A stretch of DNA of 64,000 nucleotides, from positions 62,001 to 126,000 of the forward strand of contig JAFEVB010000001.1 in the NCBI GenBank assembly GCA_032629725.1, given 5' to 3'. The translations under genes and the position numbers were made by a program. The DNA comes from Gremmenia infestans (Eukaryota > Ascomycota > Leotiomycetes > Helotiales > Hamatocanthoscyphaceae). Of this stretch, positions 41,871 to 53,437 are shown piece by piece. The notes beneath the pieces were generated by a model, which saw only the letters and a list, made by a program, of their open reading frames with translations, was not told where the DNA came from and searched no databases. The number at the start of each line of letters is the position of its first letter. The first letter of the stretch is position 1.

Positions 41871-43644
41871 ATGGCGGGGTCAATATTGCAAGTTTCGAAG
41901 CCCATGAGTGTCAAGGAGATCTCTGCAAAGGCCACAGACTTTGATTTCAATCCTTACATTGCGCTGAAATACTGGATACGGACTGCTAATACTCTGTTGC
42001 GAGAGGTGAGCTGGCCCTGCCCTACAGTATCTCATGCTGTCTATTATCAGCAAATACCCCGCGGCAGATCTCTGACTTTCATATAGGCACACATCTACGA
42101 GGAAGAACACAACGACCAGCAAGCCTATCTCCTATTAATGCGATATGCTACCCTTGTCTCAGAGCGACTTCCGTTACACCCCTCCGCGAAACTCCCAGAA
42201 AACCGAGCAGCCCTCAAAGCAATCCAGAAAGGTTTGCCAGATATCATAGACCGACTGGAAGACTTGAAACCGCGGATCAATGATAGACACGAGACATGGC
42301 TGAAGGCTTTGGAGCGCAGGAAGGAGGCAAATGTTGCCCTCAAGAGCGAGAAACCGAGTCTGCGGTCGAGATCACGGATGGACCTTGCGGCATCAGATCC
42401 CGCAGTCGCAGGAAACACTACAACATTAGCAGCAGACGAGAACAGTGAGCTGGCTGTGAAGCTGGCCCACCAAGAAATCCGAAGGAGAGATGCTGCTCGG
42501 AAGGCTACACGGCAAGCGGGTGTTTCGGAGGAGGAAGAGCAGGAGCGAAGGACCGCGGGGCTATGGGATGATTGGGAAGCTGCACTCGAGAAGAAAGACC
42601 AATCAACTTCACAAGAGGACGACGAGACCCGACGCAACATGGAAGCCTCAAGGCGTCAATTAGATGGACAGCACAGTGCTGTCTCTGATGGAGGAAGAAA
42701 GCGACTATCAAAGCCACCACCCCGACCACTTCGACCTGAGCAGCAAAGGAATGGACACAGTGAATATCGATATCCATCGATCTCAAGATCGCAACCTATT
42801 CGATATTCAGAAGACGGTTCTATGGAATCTCAACCAAGATCGAGCATCCAACGCCCCAGATCCAAGTCCCCTGGAAGAGCTCACCTTCCTCCCAAACCAC
42901 CGAAAGAAAGACTTGAAGAATTTCAAGCAATGCCAGAGCCCATGTCAGCTCCAGCATTGCCTGGGCGCCCCGACAGAGCAATGCCGGAGTTTGACAATAC
43001 GAAACCTCCCCAGTCATTTACCTTCCGCCCATCAGCGTACCTAGAGAATGGCAACCCTCTCCGGACAGTTTTTCTCCCACCAACACTGCGGGAAAGCTTC
43101 CTTCAGCATGCTGCTCCAAATACTCGAAGAAACCTCGAAACCTGCGGGATGTTATGTGGAACATTGATCTCCAATGCGCTCTTCATCTCGCGCGTGGTCA
43201 TTCCGGAGCAAGAGAGCACGAGCGATACATGCGACACGATCAATGAAAGCGCATTGTTCGATTATTGCGCGTCTGAGGATTTGATGGTCTTGGGCTGGAT
43301 CCATACCCATCCTTCTCAAACGTGCTTCATGAGCAGTCGTGATCTACATACACATTCTGGATACCAGATTATGATGCCAGAGAGTATTGCAATTGTTTGT
43401 GCGCCTTCTAGGAATCCTTCGTGAGTCAATCAGTGCCTAATACTAAGGCACAAGCTAAATATTCCACAGCTGGGGAGTTTTCCGCTTGACTGATCCGCCC
43501 GGGATGCAATCAGTGCTCAATTGCAGGAAGACCGGGCTCTTCCATCCCCACGACGAAGATAACGTATATACGGATGCCTTGCGACCAGGTCATGTTTTCG
43601 AAGCCAAGGGATTGGAGTATGAGGTAGTCGATTTAAGACCATAG
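41871..43644 (+). CDS. AMSH-like JAMM-domain deubiquitinase
   Basis: Three exons (41871-42005, 42087-43420, 43470-43644) give 547 residues. The N-terminal 110 residues are helical (ALKYWIRTANTLLREAHIYEEEHNDQQAYLLLMRYATLV), the USP8/AMSH dimerisation (MIT-like) region. A long basic, Pro-rich disordered linker follows (PPRPLRPEQQR, SKSPGRAHLPPKPP). The C-terminal JAMM domain holds TCGMLCGTLISNALFISRVVIP and the zinc motif LGWIHTHPSQTCFMSSRDLHTH, in which the two His of HTH and the Asp of SSRD are the metal ligands; the catalytic Glu should be in the ETCG segment. The HPSQTCFMSS insertion is specific to AMSH (STAMBP) rather than Rpn11/Csn5. AMSH enzymes cut K63-linked ubiquitin chains at endosomes. 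The final intron restores SWGVFRLTDPPGM. All key residues appear present. Confidence 0.92.
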
Positions 43645-46600
43645 GGCAAGGCGGTGTTGCGAGATATGATTTGCTTTGGAGCACAGCGTTGGCGTTCGGG
43701 CCGGGATCCAGGATGTCCCTGATGGGTGAGACTCTGACATAGATCGAGTGTGTACAATTGGCGACGTTAATGAGTTGCCAAGCTTCGATCTCTTGAGTTA
43801 ATCTGTGACTATTTTCGAATGGGAGATTGAAGAAATTTACCCGTTGTGCGGTCTTTCCTTGATTTATGGTACACACTCAGCTTCAGTTCCATTTGAACGC
43901 TTAGCCAAAACAACGCAACTTCGGATCTCATCGTGAAAGCTCCTCACGAGTGAGATTCAGCATTCCTCCTAAAGTTCCCGATTCGCTGCGCTCTAAAGCC
44001 TTTCTTCACACCCGTCGGTAAGTGACCAAGGCAACGGAGCATGCGATTTAATGCTCTATCTTTTATTTCGTCGACTAGTCTTTCTTTATTCAGCGTTCGT
44101 GGATAGACTTGAACAAAGTGGTGCGGTACTGTATGTAGCACAGTGATCTCGTATTCAATGTAATATTTTATTGCGTGTAAATTGAGGTAAGTATTAAGAA
44201 CGAATTATATCTCCCATCCAGCATCTCTTCTATAGAGCAGGGCCTGTGACTACCCTTTAATACCTGATTTTCAGGGTATCGAAATATCGATGCTCATTTA
44301 CTTGATTAACATCATTTCCCCTTCCTTTATCTTGCGGATGCTCAAGAGCCAGTTTCCTGGCTAGTTGTCTGAGTCGCTATACCGTCTGTCACTTTGCACG
44401 TTGCCTTCGCCTTCCCATCAACGTTCTTGTTCTCTACTTATGACGCTACACTATGCTAGCTATATACTCTACATCTATTGGCAATCAAACGCTATTTAAC
44501 CTGTGGGTCGTTGCTTGGAAGTCATGCTTCCGTATACTGTCGTATTAAGCGATGTTCCTCTTTCTTTCTTTTCTATCTTTCTCCCACAAGGCACGGAATA
44601 GTTTCTGTTTAATGGCATTTTGCTCTCGTCACTTAATGCTCAAGTGGTTTGTTTCTTCGAGTTATTTGATAGCGGGTAAAGGTGAAGTGTCCTTAGAAGT
44701 TGGGAATAACCCTTTTCTGCCAAAAGGATTTTAACTCGCTCTTTACCCAGCGGCTTGTTTTTGTGATTAGGGGTTAGAGACACACCACCAAAAGCATCCT
44801 TAGGCCCTATAGCGAGGGAAGATTCAGGGAGTAAATAACCGCCAGCCTACTGAGATTTTTGAAGTAATCAGCATCGCTACCTGCCCTACTCAATCGCCAA
44901 CCAACGCGTCTGCTGATCGCGGTAACTGTGCTTGGTGTCAGAAAAGACGCAAAGAGGTAGGCCAGGAAGATTTTCACCTGTGAATAAACTCAAAGGATTT
45001 TTTCTATTTCGGGAGAGTCGTGGGGGCGAAAGAGCACAGCATTCAGTGTTGCTTTAGTAAGGAGATTTCTATGCTTGAAACGATCCACTCAGCCGCATAT
45101 CGACCAAGTTAGGCATCTTGTAACGAGCTGCTTGTGTTTCTGCCACCCAAAGTCGTGCATTTGTACGAAGTACGAAGTATGTCATTAAAAGCACGAAGTA
45201 CGAGTTAAGTTGTTTGACAGATGTTCCTATTTGCCACTTTCCTAGTTCAGATTCTAGAGAATATGTCCCACTCAACTTTTGATGTACCGTGGACCCACTT
45301 ATACTCTAAGAGTGAGATCATCCTGACTATCATGATCACCCCTTCTCTAGCCTCACTGAGTGTGATATTAGACAAGGCTGGCTCCTCCCACTTTTGGGTA
45401 TCAAAGGCCCTCCCACATCTATCCACCATAAGACTTAATTAATCACATGTTTTCATCTGAACTGTGGCTCATCAATGTTCTACACCATGCCAAGGAGCGG
45501 GTATGAATTCCAAGCAACCGTGAGAGAATGATGTGCAAGGACAAGTAAGACTAAAACGTTATGTTATTGAGGCTCTTCCTCGTAGAGCTACCATCTACTG
45601 CAATGCTAAATGGCACTTCCTTGGTACAGCCGGCTTCTGCTGGTCATTACTCCCAAGTCCCGAAAGCCAGCTCCAGCACTCTCGCTGACCATAACACAAT
45701 CACCAGCCTATCTACACCCCCCACATACTCAAGTCCCTTGTTTGTAAGGTAGACCTACCATCTGCGCTTGAGCTACCTGTATCAACTCCCTCTTGAACCC
45801 TCTCAACTGTCTGAAAGTATGCCCCGCCGCAGCTGGGCACTCAAGGCCGTTTAACGTGCCGATATTTGCAACAACAGTCCTCAAGAGTTCGGCAGTTACT
45901 TCAACTCTAAGCTCTCAGTGGATATGTAGAAGCGAGCGCGGAACAGTGAGTTGGTGACGCTGCCACCGAAATCCATCCGCATACCAAACAAAACAGAACA
46001 GAACAGAACATAACATACATGAGAGCATTTCCCGGTTCATACTCTAACGACCTGCTATACAAAACCGATATCACGTTCTTCTATTCTATCCCGATATCGG
46101 GATCCCGCGTTTCAACGGTTTTAAATTACTACTAAGGTAGTTTGAAGCTACACTAATTGTCAGGCGAGTCGCGAAGGCCCGACTTTTTGGTATAGGGCAA
46201 GATAGACTCGTCCCTAGAAAATTAGGTTTCCACCTAATAATATGTTCGCTGATGTTATTGGTACCATCAAGGGTTTTTCTATATCTCGCAGCTCTGTTCG
46301 GTAACTAGGTTGTTAGCGTTGATAGAATTATTCGGGCCATATGCGACCGGCAGGAGGAGCTTTTTCATACTATCGAAATCTCCACCCACACCAGTCAGTG
46401 AAATTGAATGAATGTTAAATGTTTACCATAGTATAACTAGCGGAAATTGGGAAAATTGTGATAAGAAACTGATAGTCTGTTGCCCACTAGTAATAATTGC
46501 ATGCAGCACATACCCCCACAGCATTGCGTATGTCGCGAGATTGGTTGAAATTCGCGTCGTGGACATCTGTCGACCTCGACTGACTCATACATATTTTCTT

Positions 46601-47564
46601 GACTCGTGGTTGATCTCCCCACGGTACACTTTGCAACGGCTTATTGTGCGTTGGATGTCTAGTAGAGTATTAGTAGTGATCAATCATTTGACGATACTAA
46701 GTAAGTTGTATATAATGTCATGGTATCATCCGAACCTCAGTATAGCCAAATAGGGTTCAGGTGCACGTGTTCCACAAAACTGTACATAAGTGACTGCTCC
46801 ATCAGAACTTCTTCTCTTCGCATTTGTCCTTTTTATCAGAATGCAAGACCTTGATGTGTACTCGTGCCTTAAGATATGGGGACGGTCTGACTATCAAGAG
46901 CAACTCGAACTGAACAATGTTCTTACAGGACTGACTGCGGTCGGCCATTAACAACACAGAGAAATATGGCTTCTTTAACTGCCGTTTGACTTACCTGGTC
47001 TGTACTTTAAGCATGCCGCATTGACAAGATACAATTTCGAACTTTGAAGGTGTAAACCCCCGGAATAAAACGAGCTTCGTCTGCAAATAAATGGATTCCC
47101 AAATGGAATTGCAAAGGTGACTTGTGAGAACTTGAAAATGAAAACATCTTTCCGACGGTGTATTTATTGACTTCAGTCACTGCTTAGCTATCTGGGGAAA
47201 TTTGATCAAGTTATCGCTTTCCGGGGTATTTTCCATAAAGCCTATGTAAAGATGCAATATATAAAACATACGAGGACTCTCAGAGACCCCGTTCGAAGTT
47301 ATCCACATCTACAAGGCAGCAAGCATAAAACCAGACGCCTACTCATGCTGAATCGTGCACCATCATACCGACATCGCTTATACCTAAGCAGAAGCGAGAT
47401 CCAGCCTCGTAAAACAGAGTGTATAAACATATAAGCTTTGTATACACAATTAATCGCAACAAAAATTTGGTATCCCAAGAGAGTGTGAAGAAGCGAAGAT
47501 TTTTTGGGCACCAGAACCCACCCCAGCGCTATGGTGAGAACTGATGCCCTGAGGGTACGTAGAC
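43645..47564. other. Gene-free stretch of about 3.9 kb
   Basis: I see no gene, tRNA or intact mobile element. Scattered items: a doubled tacgaagtacgaagta word (45164-45179) with a nearby acgaagtacg (45193-45202), and a 16-bp perfect palindrome atcccgatatcgggat (46088-46103). There are also AT-rich segments. All open frames are under about 115 codons and lack motifs. Confidence 0.5.
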
Positions 47565-48794
47565 TTATGCGCAAGAAGTTCCCACGCAGCAAGTTACGGC
47601 ACCTCCACATTTGGAGTTTCCATTGTTTCCTCCGTCACCGTCATAGGGGAAGGTGTAAGCAGAACCAGCGGCAGGCTGAAAGAAGTCATCGGTGATGACA
47701 CTGGCGTCAGTGGCTCCGGAACCGCGTTTGGGGTTTATGCATGCACCCTGTCCATCCAATTGGGCACATGTTCCGCAAGATCCTGTACCAGACTTGTCCT
47801 GTATGCTGTTAGTTCTGAACGGGGTCATGAAGTCGCTGGTTCTTGCTTACTGTGCATCCACCTGCAGCGAATAGGTCCGTCGCGATACCAGAGACCTTCT
47901 GGAATAACTTTGTGCTCTGTACCGTGCATTTGCAGACAATGGGAACGGAAAATCCATTGCTAAATGAACACACGTCAGTTGGTATCTTATGCAGTGGGGA
48001 AGCATATTGCGTACACATAGCTGACATCTATATCGGACTGGAGGCCGGCGGTGCCTTGTTCAGAGTAACTTCCCTCCAAAAGACTGTCGTTGTCTGTAAT
48101 TTCATAGGCTGCATCTGCAATGGCCACGTTTCCACCCCAGCCTACTGGTACCGCGAAGACACCAGTGGCACCAACCGCCATTGTTGTTGCGGTTACTGCG
48201 TTTCCGTTGACACCAGTGGCACGAGTATTGGCGTCGTTGTCCATGTGTGATGTGCTGATAGCTTTTCCATAAGAATTAATGAGAGTGATGGTCAACTCTG
48301 GACCATTAGTTGTGCCACCTCCTTGAGCGATAGTAACGCTCGCGACAGAAGGAATGAAAGTCGTGGCTGGAGTTGACGTTGGAGTCGAAGTTGCCTTCTG
48401 AGATTGTACAGCAGAAGTGGCTGTAGAAGATTGTTTGTTCACTTGCGCGAAGACGGCGGGTTTGTCCGCAACTGAGGAGGCTGAAGTAGTTGTTGCAGCT
48501 GGGGCGGAATATTGTGTCGTGGGGACAGGCGCCGCAGAGGTCGTTACTGCTGCTGCGGGGGTAGTTATTGCTGCTGCTGCTGGTTCATTGTTGATGGTTG
48601 CCTCTGGTGAGCCCGCCGTTACGGTTACTACTACAACATCATTTTCCTGTCTCCAGTCAGTTTGACGGCCATTCAGATACTTCCATAGCACTTACAGTTA
48701 CCACTGCAGTGGCAACATAATCAGGGTTTGCGATAGGAAGAGCAAGCGTTGTGGCGATGAGTGCCAATGTAAAGAGAAGGATTGCGGGATACAT
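47565..48794 (-). CDS. Secreted thaumatin-like, Cys-rich protein with Ser/Thr/Ala linker
   Basis: Four exons (48794-48696, 48646-48015, 47959-47851, 47798-47565) give 357 residues. The start ATG at 48794 opens a strong signal peptide, MYPAILLFTLALIATTLALP. A valine-rich strand and then a long Ala/Thr/Ser-rich stretch follow (AAITTPAAAVTTSAAPVPTT), likely O-glycosylated. The C-terminal domain contains GPELTITLINSYGKAISTSH, DNDSLLEGSY, DIDVSYVNGFSVPIVCKC, GSCGTCAQLDGQGACINP, AYTFPYDGDGGNNG and ends TCCVGTSCA. VSYV-GFSVPI, Cys spacing and AYTFPYD suggest a thaumatin-like fold, which in fungi often occurs on secreted or wall proteins. No GPI signal is visible at the C-terminus. It is isolated between two gene-free stretches. 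Exact family assignment is moderate. Confidence 0.72.
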
Positions 48795-51700
48795 ATTGTA
48801 AACCGGCCGCAGACCGGGGCTAAAAGAAAGACTGAAAAAGAGAGTGTGGTAGAGTAAACGCTGATGCGAAAAGGAAGGGAAAATCTGGGGAACGGTTTTC
48901 ATTATATTCTCCTCCTCACCCCCCAGCACACCAACCCAAGCGATTGTTTCATCCTACATTTGGCTCCTTTCAATCTACTAAAAATCCTTCCAATCCATCG
49001 GTAGAAGAAGCAAGGATAGTGCAGGCTAGGTCTAGGGCCGGGTAAGAACTTTAAGCGAAATTCTCAGGGGTAAAGATCCTGCAAACCCACTGCCCCCCCA
49101 TGACCAACACACTGTGATTCGCCATCTGCTCCTTCGCGCCACATCACATCTAATTTCGCCCATCACGGCGTCAAAAGCTTCCCAAAATAGGAGAATCTCC
49201 GGCAACGCGTGCTGGCATCTTGTCACGCATCGCGTCTCAGGCTTCGTTTGAAAAGTCGCAGCCAGGTACGAGCCATTCAGAGCGCATCATTTAGGGTGTT
49301 GTGAGCCTCCTCCACGTGCTTGATAGTTTACAACCGCTGGCTTGGAATGGAAGGACAGACCCTTTTCGGTATGGAATGTTGATCAATATTTCTTTTCAAG
49401 AATTATGGATATCAAGGAGTTGATCATGTCGAGCAAAAAGCTACGGAGCATGTAGCGTGCACTAATTTGCATGTAAAATTCGTCCCCAAGTTCAAAATAC
49501 CGGTACTGACTCGATTGGATGGGTGGAGGGATGGATTATCAAATTTATCGTTCGTACCAGACCAAAAGACCTACAGTATGCGGACGTCTATATACTCCAG
49601 CACGCGTACAGAATATACGAAGTAGAATATCAGTCTTACATGCTGACTCTATTCCTAGCCCTAGTATTACTGTTCGTGTTTATGTCTTTTGGGGTCTTTT
49701 TTTTGGTATTTCTTATAGATTTTCACACTCAGCCTGCAGCCCCCACCCTTGCGCAGCCGCGACTACAATCCTCCGGCGTATAAACAGGCGAATCAGATAG
49801 CTGCTGGTGTCAACTAGGACCCTTGCCTAGACATAGTACGCTTGGCCCTAAAAGTTCATGTGTGGATGGATGATTGGCCGTAAAGTATTGACACGTACGG
49901 TACTTGAAACGGCGCTGTGGCTTTTTTTCCCAACCAGGGAATGACACGCATGCAGAGAAGATCAGGTACAAGACCGGGGCGCGTGCTTCTGTCAGGTGGC
50001 TGGATAAGGGGCCAGGAATTCGTGCATTCTTCTTATTTGTGCAAATTTAATGAAAAGCATAAAAATATCTCTATTTCAAAAAGTCAAAGGGCTGCGATTT
50101 GACCCGTGAAGTGTGTAACAATGCTATCGGCATCCACGCTCTTCTGTTTCATCTCACCTGCATTCCCCTCGGTAGCTTCCTAGTTCTCGTGGCGGCCGTC
50201 CTCGCTGCTATGGTTCGGCCCAGATAACCTGAATCGCTCTTCTTCCTCTACTTTATTACCGCAACTTCATATTCAATCCCTGGGGGGGGGGCGTTATCAA
50301 CCATATCTCTATCAAGCTAGAACACGGTCCGGCTTGCGAAGGTGCGATTGTACTTTATTTACAAGCTAGGCAAGTCCGACTCGAGTTAATCTTGAGCTCC
50401 GAAATGCCTCCACCCGGATTTTACGGAGTAGTTGTTATGATAATGCCTGAATCATGTGCCCGAGTGGACTATAAGAATCTAATATGTAATAGGCCCTTCG
50501 TGGCTTCTCTGTCCTAAAATTTAGAACGAGTTTGAAATGCCGGTACAAAGTTAGACTCTTATTATGATTAAAACGATCAGATGCAGTTTTGTTTATCTCG
50601 ATTTCCTACTAATATACTCGAGTAGTATGCAATAAAGCTAGAGCAATCACCTTCCTCTTACGTCGAAAATCTCTTATGATCCCCCATCAATAAGACACAC
50701 TTGCAAATTTTATGAGCAGGTCGAAATTCGAAAAGAATCACGATCCACTTGAGGACCTCGAGGGATGATCATCTACCTCCATATGCTAAGAGATAACGCT
50801 GCCGTGTGCAGCTATTGAATCTGCTTTCAGGTATGAGTGCCATCGCTGGAAGGCTATCTGCGATCCAATATACGAGTATCGCGAGGAAGAGATCCAGATG
50901 CGAAGTGTGCCGTGAACTTGAATGGCTTTCCGCTACTTAGTAGAAGGCTGGAGGAGTCAAGGACAGTCGAGGGGTAAGGATTTATACTGTGCTCGCTGGT
51001 GGTGGTATATTATATTGGAGATGCCAAGACAACATAGAAAATTTCAAGTTGCTGGGCATGTCACAACTTACTGATGAACACGAGAGCCTCAAAAGATCCA
51101 AGAACATTTCCCCTGATCACGATTCAAAAAACGGTCTGCACCGCAACCTGTTTAGCGTCGATCCGCCTTACTCGTAGCGCGAGATCTTCTCCTACTGGTG
51201 CGAGTAATTTCCCCGAGATTTAGAATCGTTCCTTCCCCTTCCTTCCCTCCATCCATCCATCGATCTTAATTTCTACATCTGATTTTATGTGCTTATTTCT
51301 TTGCCGTGCCCCATCCCTTCAGTGATGGTTTGCAAGTTTCTTTCCAAGTGGTATATCATTCTCAATTCCTTGCTATTATTTTTCTACTCTACTGTAACAC
51401 CCGAGCCGTTGAATTTACCCCGCCACCAGCCGAATCACTTAGAGCAGGGCTTAAAAGAGAAGCTAAAGCAAAAAGAGCCCGACACTGTCAGCATTGTAAT
51501 GAAGTCTACCGTTTTAAAGAGATGGTTATGCTAGAACAATCTCGAAGATGACCCTGTCCCAGTGGCGCTCCTTGAGTGCGGGGTCGAGCCTCCACCACCC
51601 GCTCATTCGCAAATCAAACCGATTTTCAACCAGTTCGCATTGCAGCCTCTCTCTTATGCTGTGATTTTTAGTCAGGCAGGCAGGCAATACCTTGTCAATG

Positions 51701-52061
51701 TGAACCAGCCTCTAGCCAGTGCAGAGACGGTGCGGCTCCGAACCTGCTGTATGTCTTGATCTACACCGAGTGGCGTGACGCCCTGCTTCATTTGGTAGGT
51801 ATTCGATCCTAGAAAAACTGCACATATATGTCACTGGCTTGTGTTCAACTCTTGTGTAATGCCGGTTAATGTCTTCTCGTGCTAGTGGAGCCACGTAGTG
51901 AAGCAGGCCGTGAAGCAGAGCCTCAGCCTCGCGACCAATTCCAGTGAGGCTGCACACAGTCAAGGCCGCACACGGTCAGGCCTCCATGCATTATCACATA
52001 TTTTCCCGAGCATTTAAGTGATTATGTCCTGCTTTTCCAATTCACGTAGAGTATCTACAAA
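48795..52061. other. Gene-free stretch of about 3.3 kb
   Basis: Short open frames only. Contains a G9 tract at about 50,281-50,291, one tacgaagta (49616-49624) and one tacggagta (50422-50430). A candidate relic with the Lys/Arg-rich reading REAKAKRARHCQHC lies near 51,440-51,510, but it is too short to identify. Confidence 0.5.
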
Positions 52062-53122
52062 ATGTCAAAGATGGCAGAGCAAGTCAATGGAACCCACTTG
52101 GGAGACGTGAAAAGCAATGGGGTATCAGCCGATGTGGAAGATATACAGAGATTCGCATATATCAGGCTAGTAAACATTGCATTTTATGGTTCAACGGTTC
52201 TGACAAATTATTCAGTGCTTTGCAGAGTAGCCGCGTCACAATTCTGGTTGAGTCGAATAGCACACCTTTCCAAGTTCCACAAGACTTGTTAAGCCAACAC
52301 TCCCCAATCCTAGGGGAGAAATGTCGTTCCAGAATTGCCAACGGAGCGATCGAACTGCCAAATGTCAAATCCTCTACTTTCGAAGATTTCTTCATCTGGC
52401 TTCATGTGTTTGAACCCAGACTAGGGACCAAATCATTTGAAGCCGTCCTCGATTTAGCCATATTTGCAGAGACGTACAATATTTACCAGCTCAGGAATCA
52501 AACTGCAGACTTTCTTTGGCGGGAGTTTGATGATAAGCAGTGGGAAATTACTCCTGGCCTACTCTCAATGGTGTACAATTCTGTTCCATCTGGCTCAGTT
52601 CTACGTCAGCTTTGGGCTTCTGCTTTTGCAATCACAAATAATTGCACAGCATCCTCCGAACGGGACGACGACTACTTGAAATGGAAGCCGGAATTTGAAG
52701 CGTTTCCTGGACTTGGATGGGACTACTTTTTGCAAATGCAAAATGTGCAACCGCGACCCGAATCTCTCACTCCGGGTGGCGCTTGTCGTTTTCACGACCA
52801 CTCTGATATACCTTCTTGGGAACGAAAATTTACGGCCGAATGCCCGTATCCTCACGGGGCACCGGCTAAGCTGCCAGAATGTGATCTGCCTATTAAGAAC
52901 ATTACCGAGACGCCAGAGGTCAAGGAGACTAATGGAGGCGTGTTTTCGGAGGCGGAAGAGGTACTGCCCACGTCAGGGGAGGCTGTACCAGATTTCGCGT
53001 TTGAGCCAAAACAGCCGGCCGCAATGTCTAGTAAAGACAAGAAGAAGAAGAACAAGAAAAAAGGAAGAATTGTGGTGGAAAACGGGCCCCTGGCGGATGG
53101 GAGTTCTGTGACTTCTGGCTGA
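52062..53122 (+). CDS. BTB/POZ-domain protein
   Basis: Two exons (52062-52169, 52226-53122) give 334 residues. The BTB fold begins around residue 33: FAYIRLSSRVTILVESNSTPFQVPQDLLSQHSPIL, then ELPNVKSSTFEDFFIWLHV, AVLDLAIFAETYNIYQLRNQT. This is the layout of short fungal BTB proteins, in which the first strand and the h-P-x-x-LLxxHSP motif are conserved. After the BTB there is a helical region with a Trp/Cys-rich patch (WKPEFEAFPGLGWDYF, PGGACRFHDHSD) and a Lys-rich tail (SKDKKKKNKKKGR), perhaps nuclear-targeting. BTB proteins commonly dimerise or bind Cul3 ligases; that is family knowledge, not shown here. The intron is supported by the CTA|gtaaac donor and ttgcag acceptor, which keep the frame. 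Confidence 0.75.
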
Positions 53123-53437
53123 GGATCACGGATGTGATATCAGTGCGAGCTACTTACTTTCCTTTTAAAAATGAATTACTGTGGTCTTGATCTCTTTTTT
53201 TTTGATGCTTCACAACACAAGTCAAAGTTTGATGGCACGGAAAAAGCAATGTTACAAAAGTCCAAATCTAAACTGATTGCTTCATACACGCTCGAAAATC
53301 GTCGACTGCCTATCTGTATCGTCTCAATGCTGGGCAAGTCATAGTACCCCAATCGTTCAAAGCTCCTTCACACATGCCAGATACCCCTTCTATCTACTTA
53401 TGTCGACTTAGTTCCCCCATCGATTCGAAATCGCAAG
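53123..53437. other. Convergent 3' spacer
   Basis: The BTB and ArgRS-like genes end towards each other. No gene or repeat is seen. Confidence 0.5.

Noticed and set aside
46088..46103. Perfect 16-bp palindrome atcccgatatcgggat
   Set aside because: Palindromes of this length are not rare enough in 64 kb to claim a site without copies or a neighbouring gene.
46412..46753. 113-codon plus-strand open frame in the gene-free stretch
   Set aside because: Overlaps other frames, lacks motifs and sits in TA-rich non-coding sequence.
51440..51510. Lys/Arg-rich reading (REAKAKRARHCQHC) as a possible zinc-finger or transposon relic
   Set aside because: Too short, no second half, and no terminal repeats around it.
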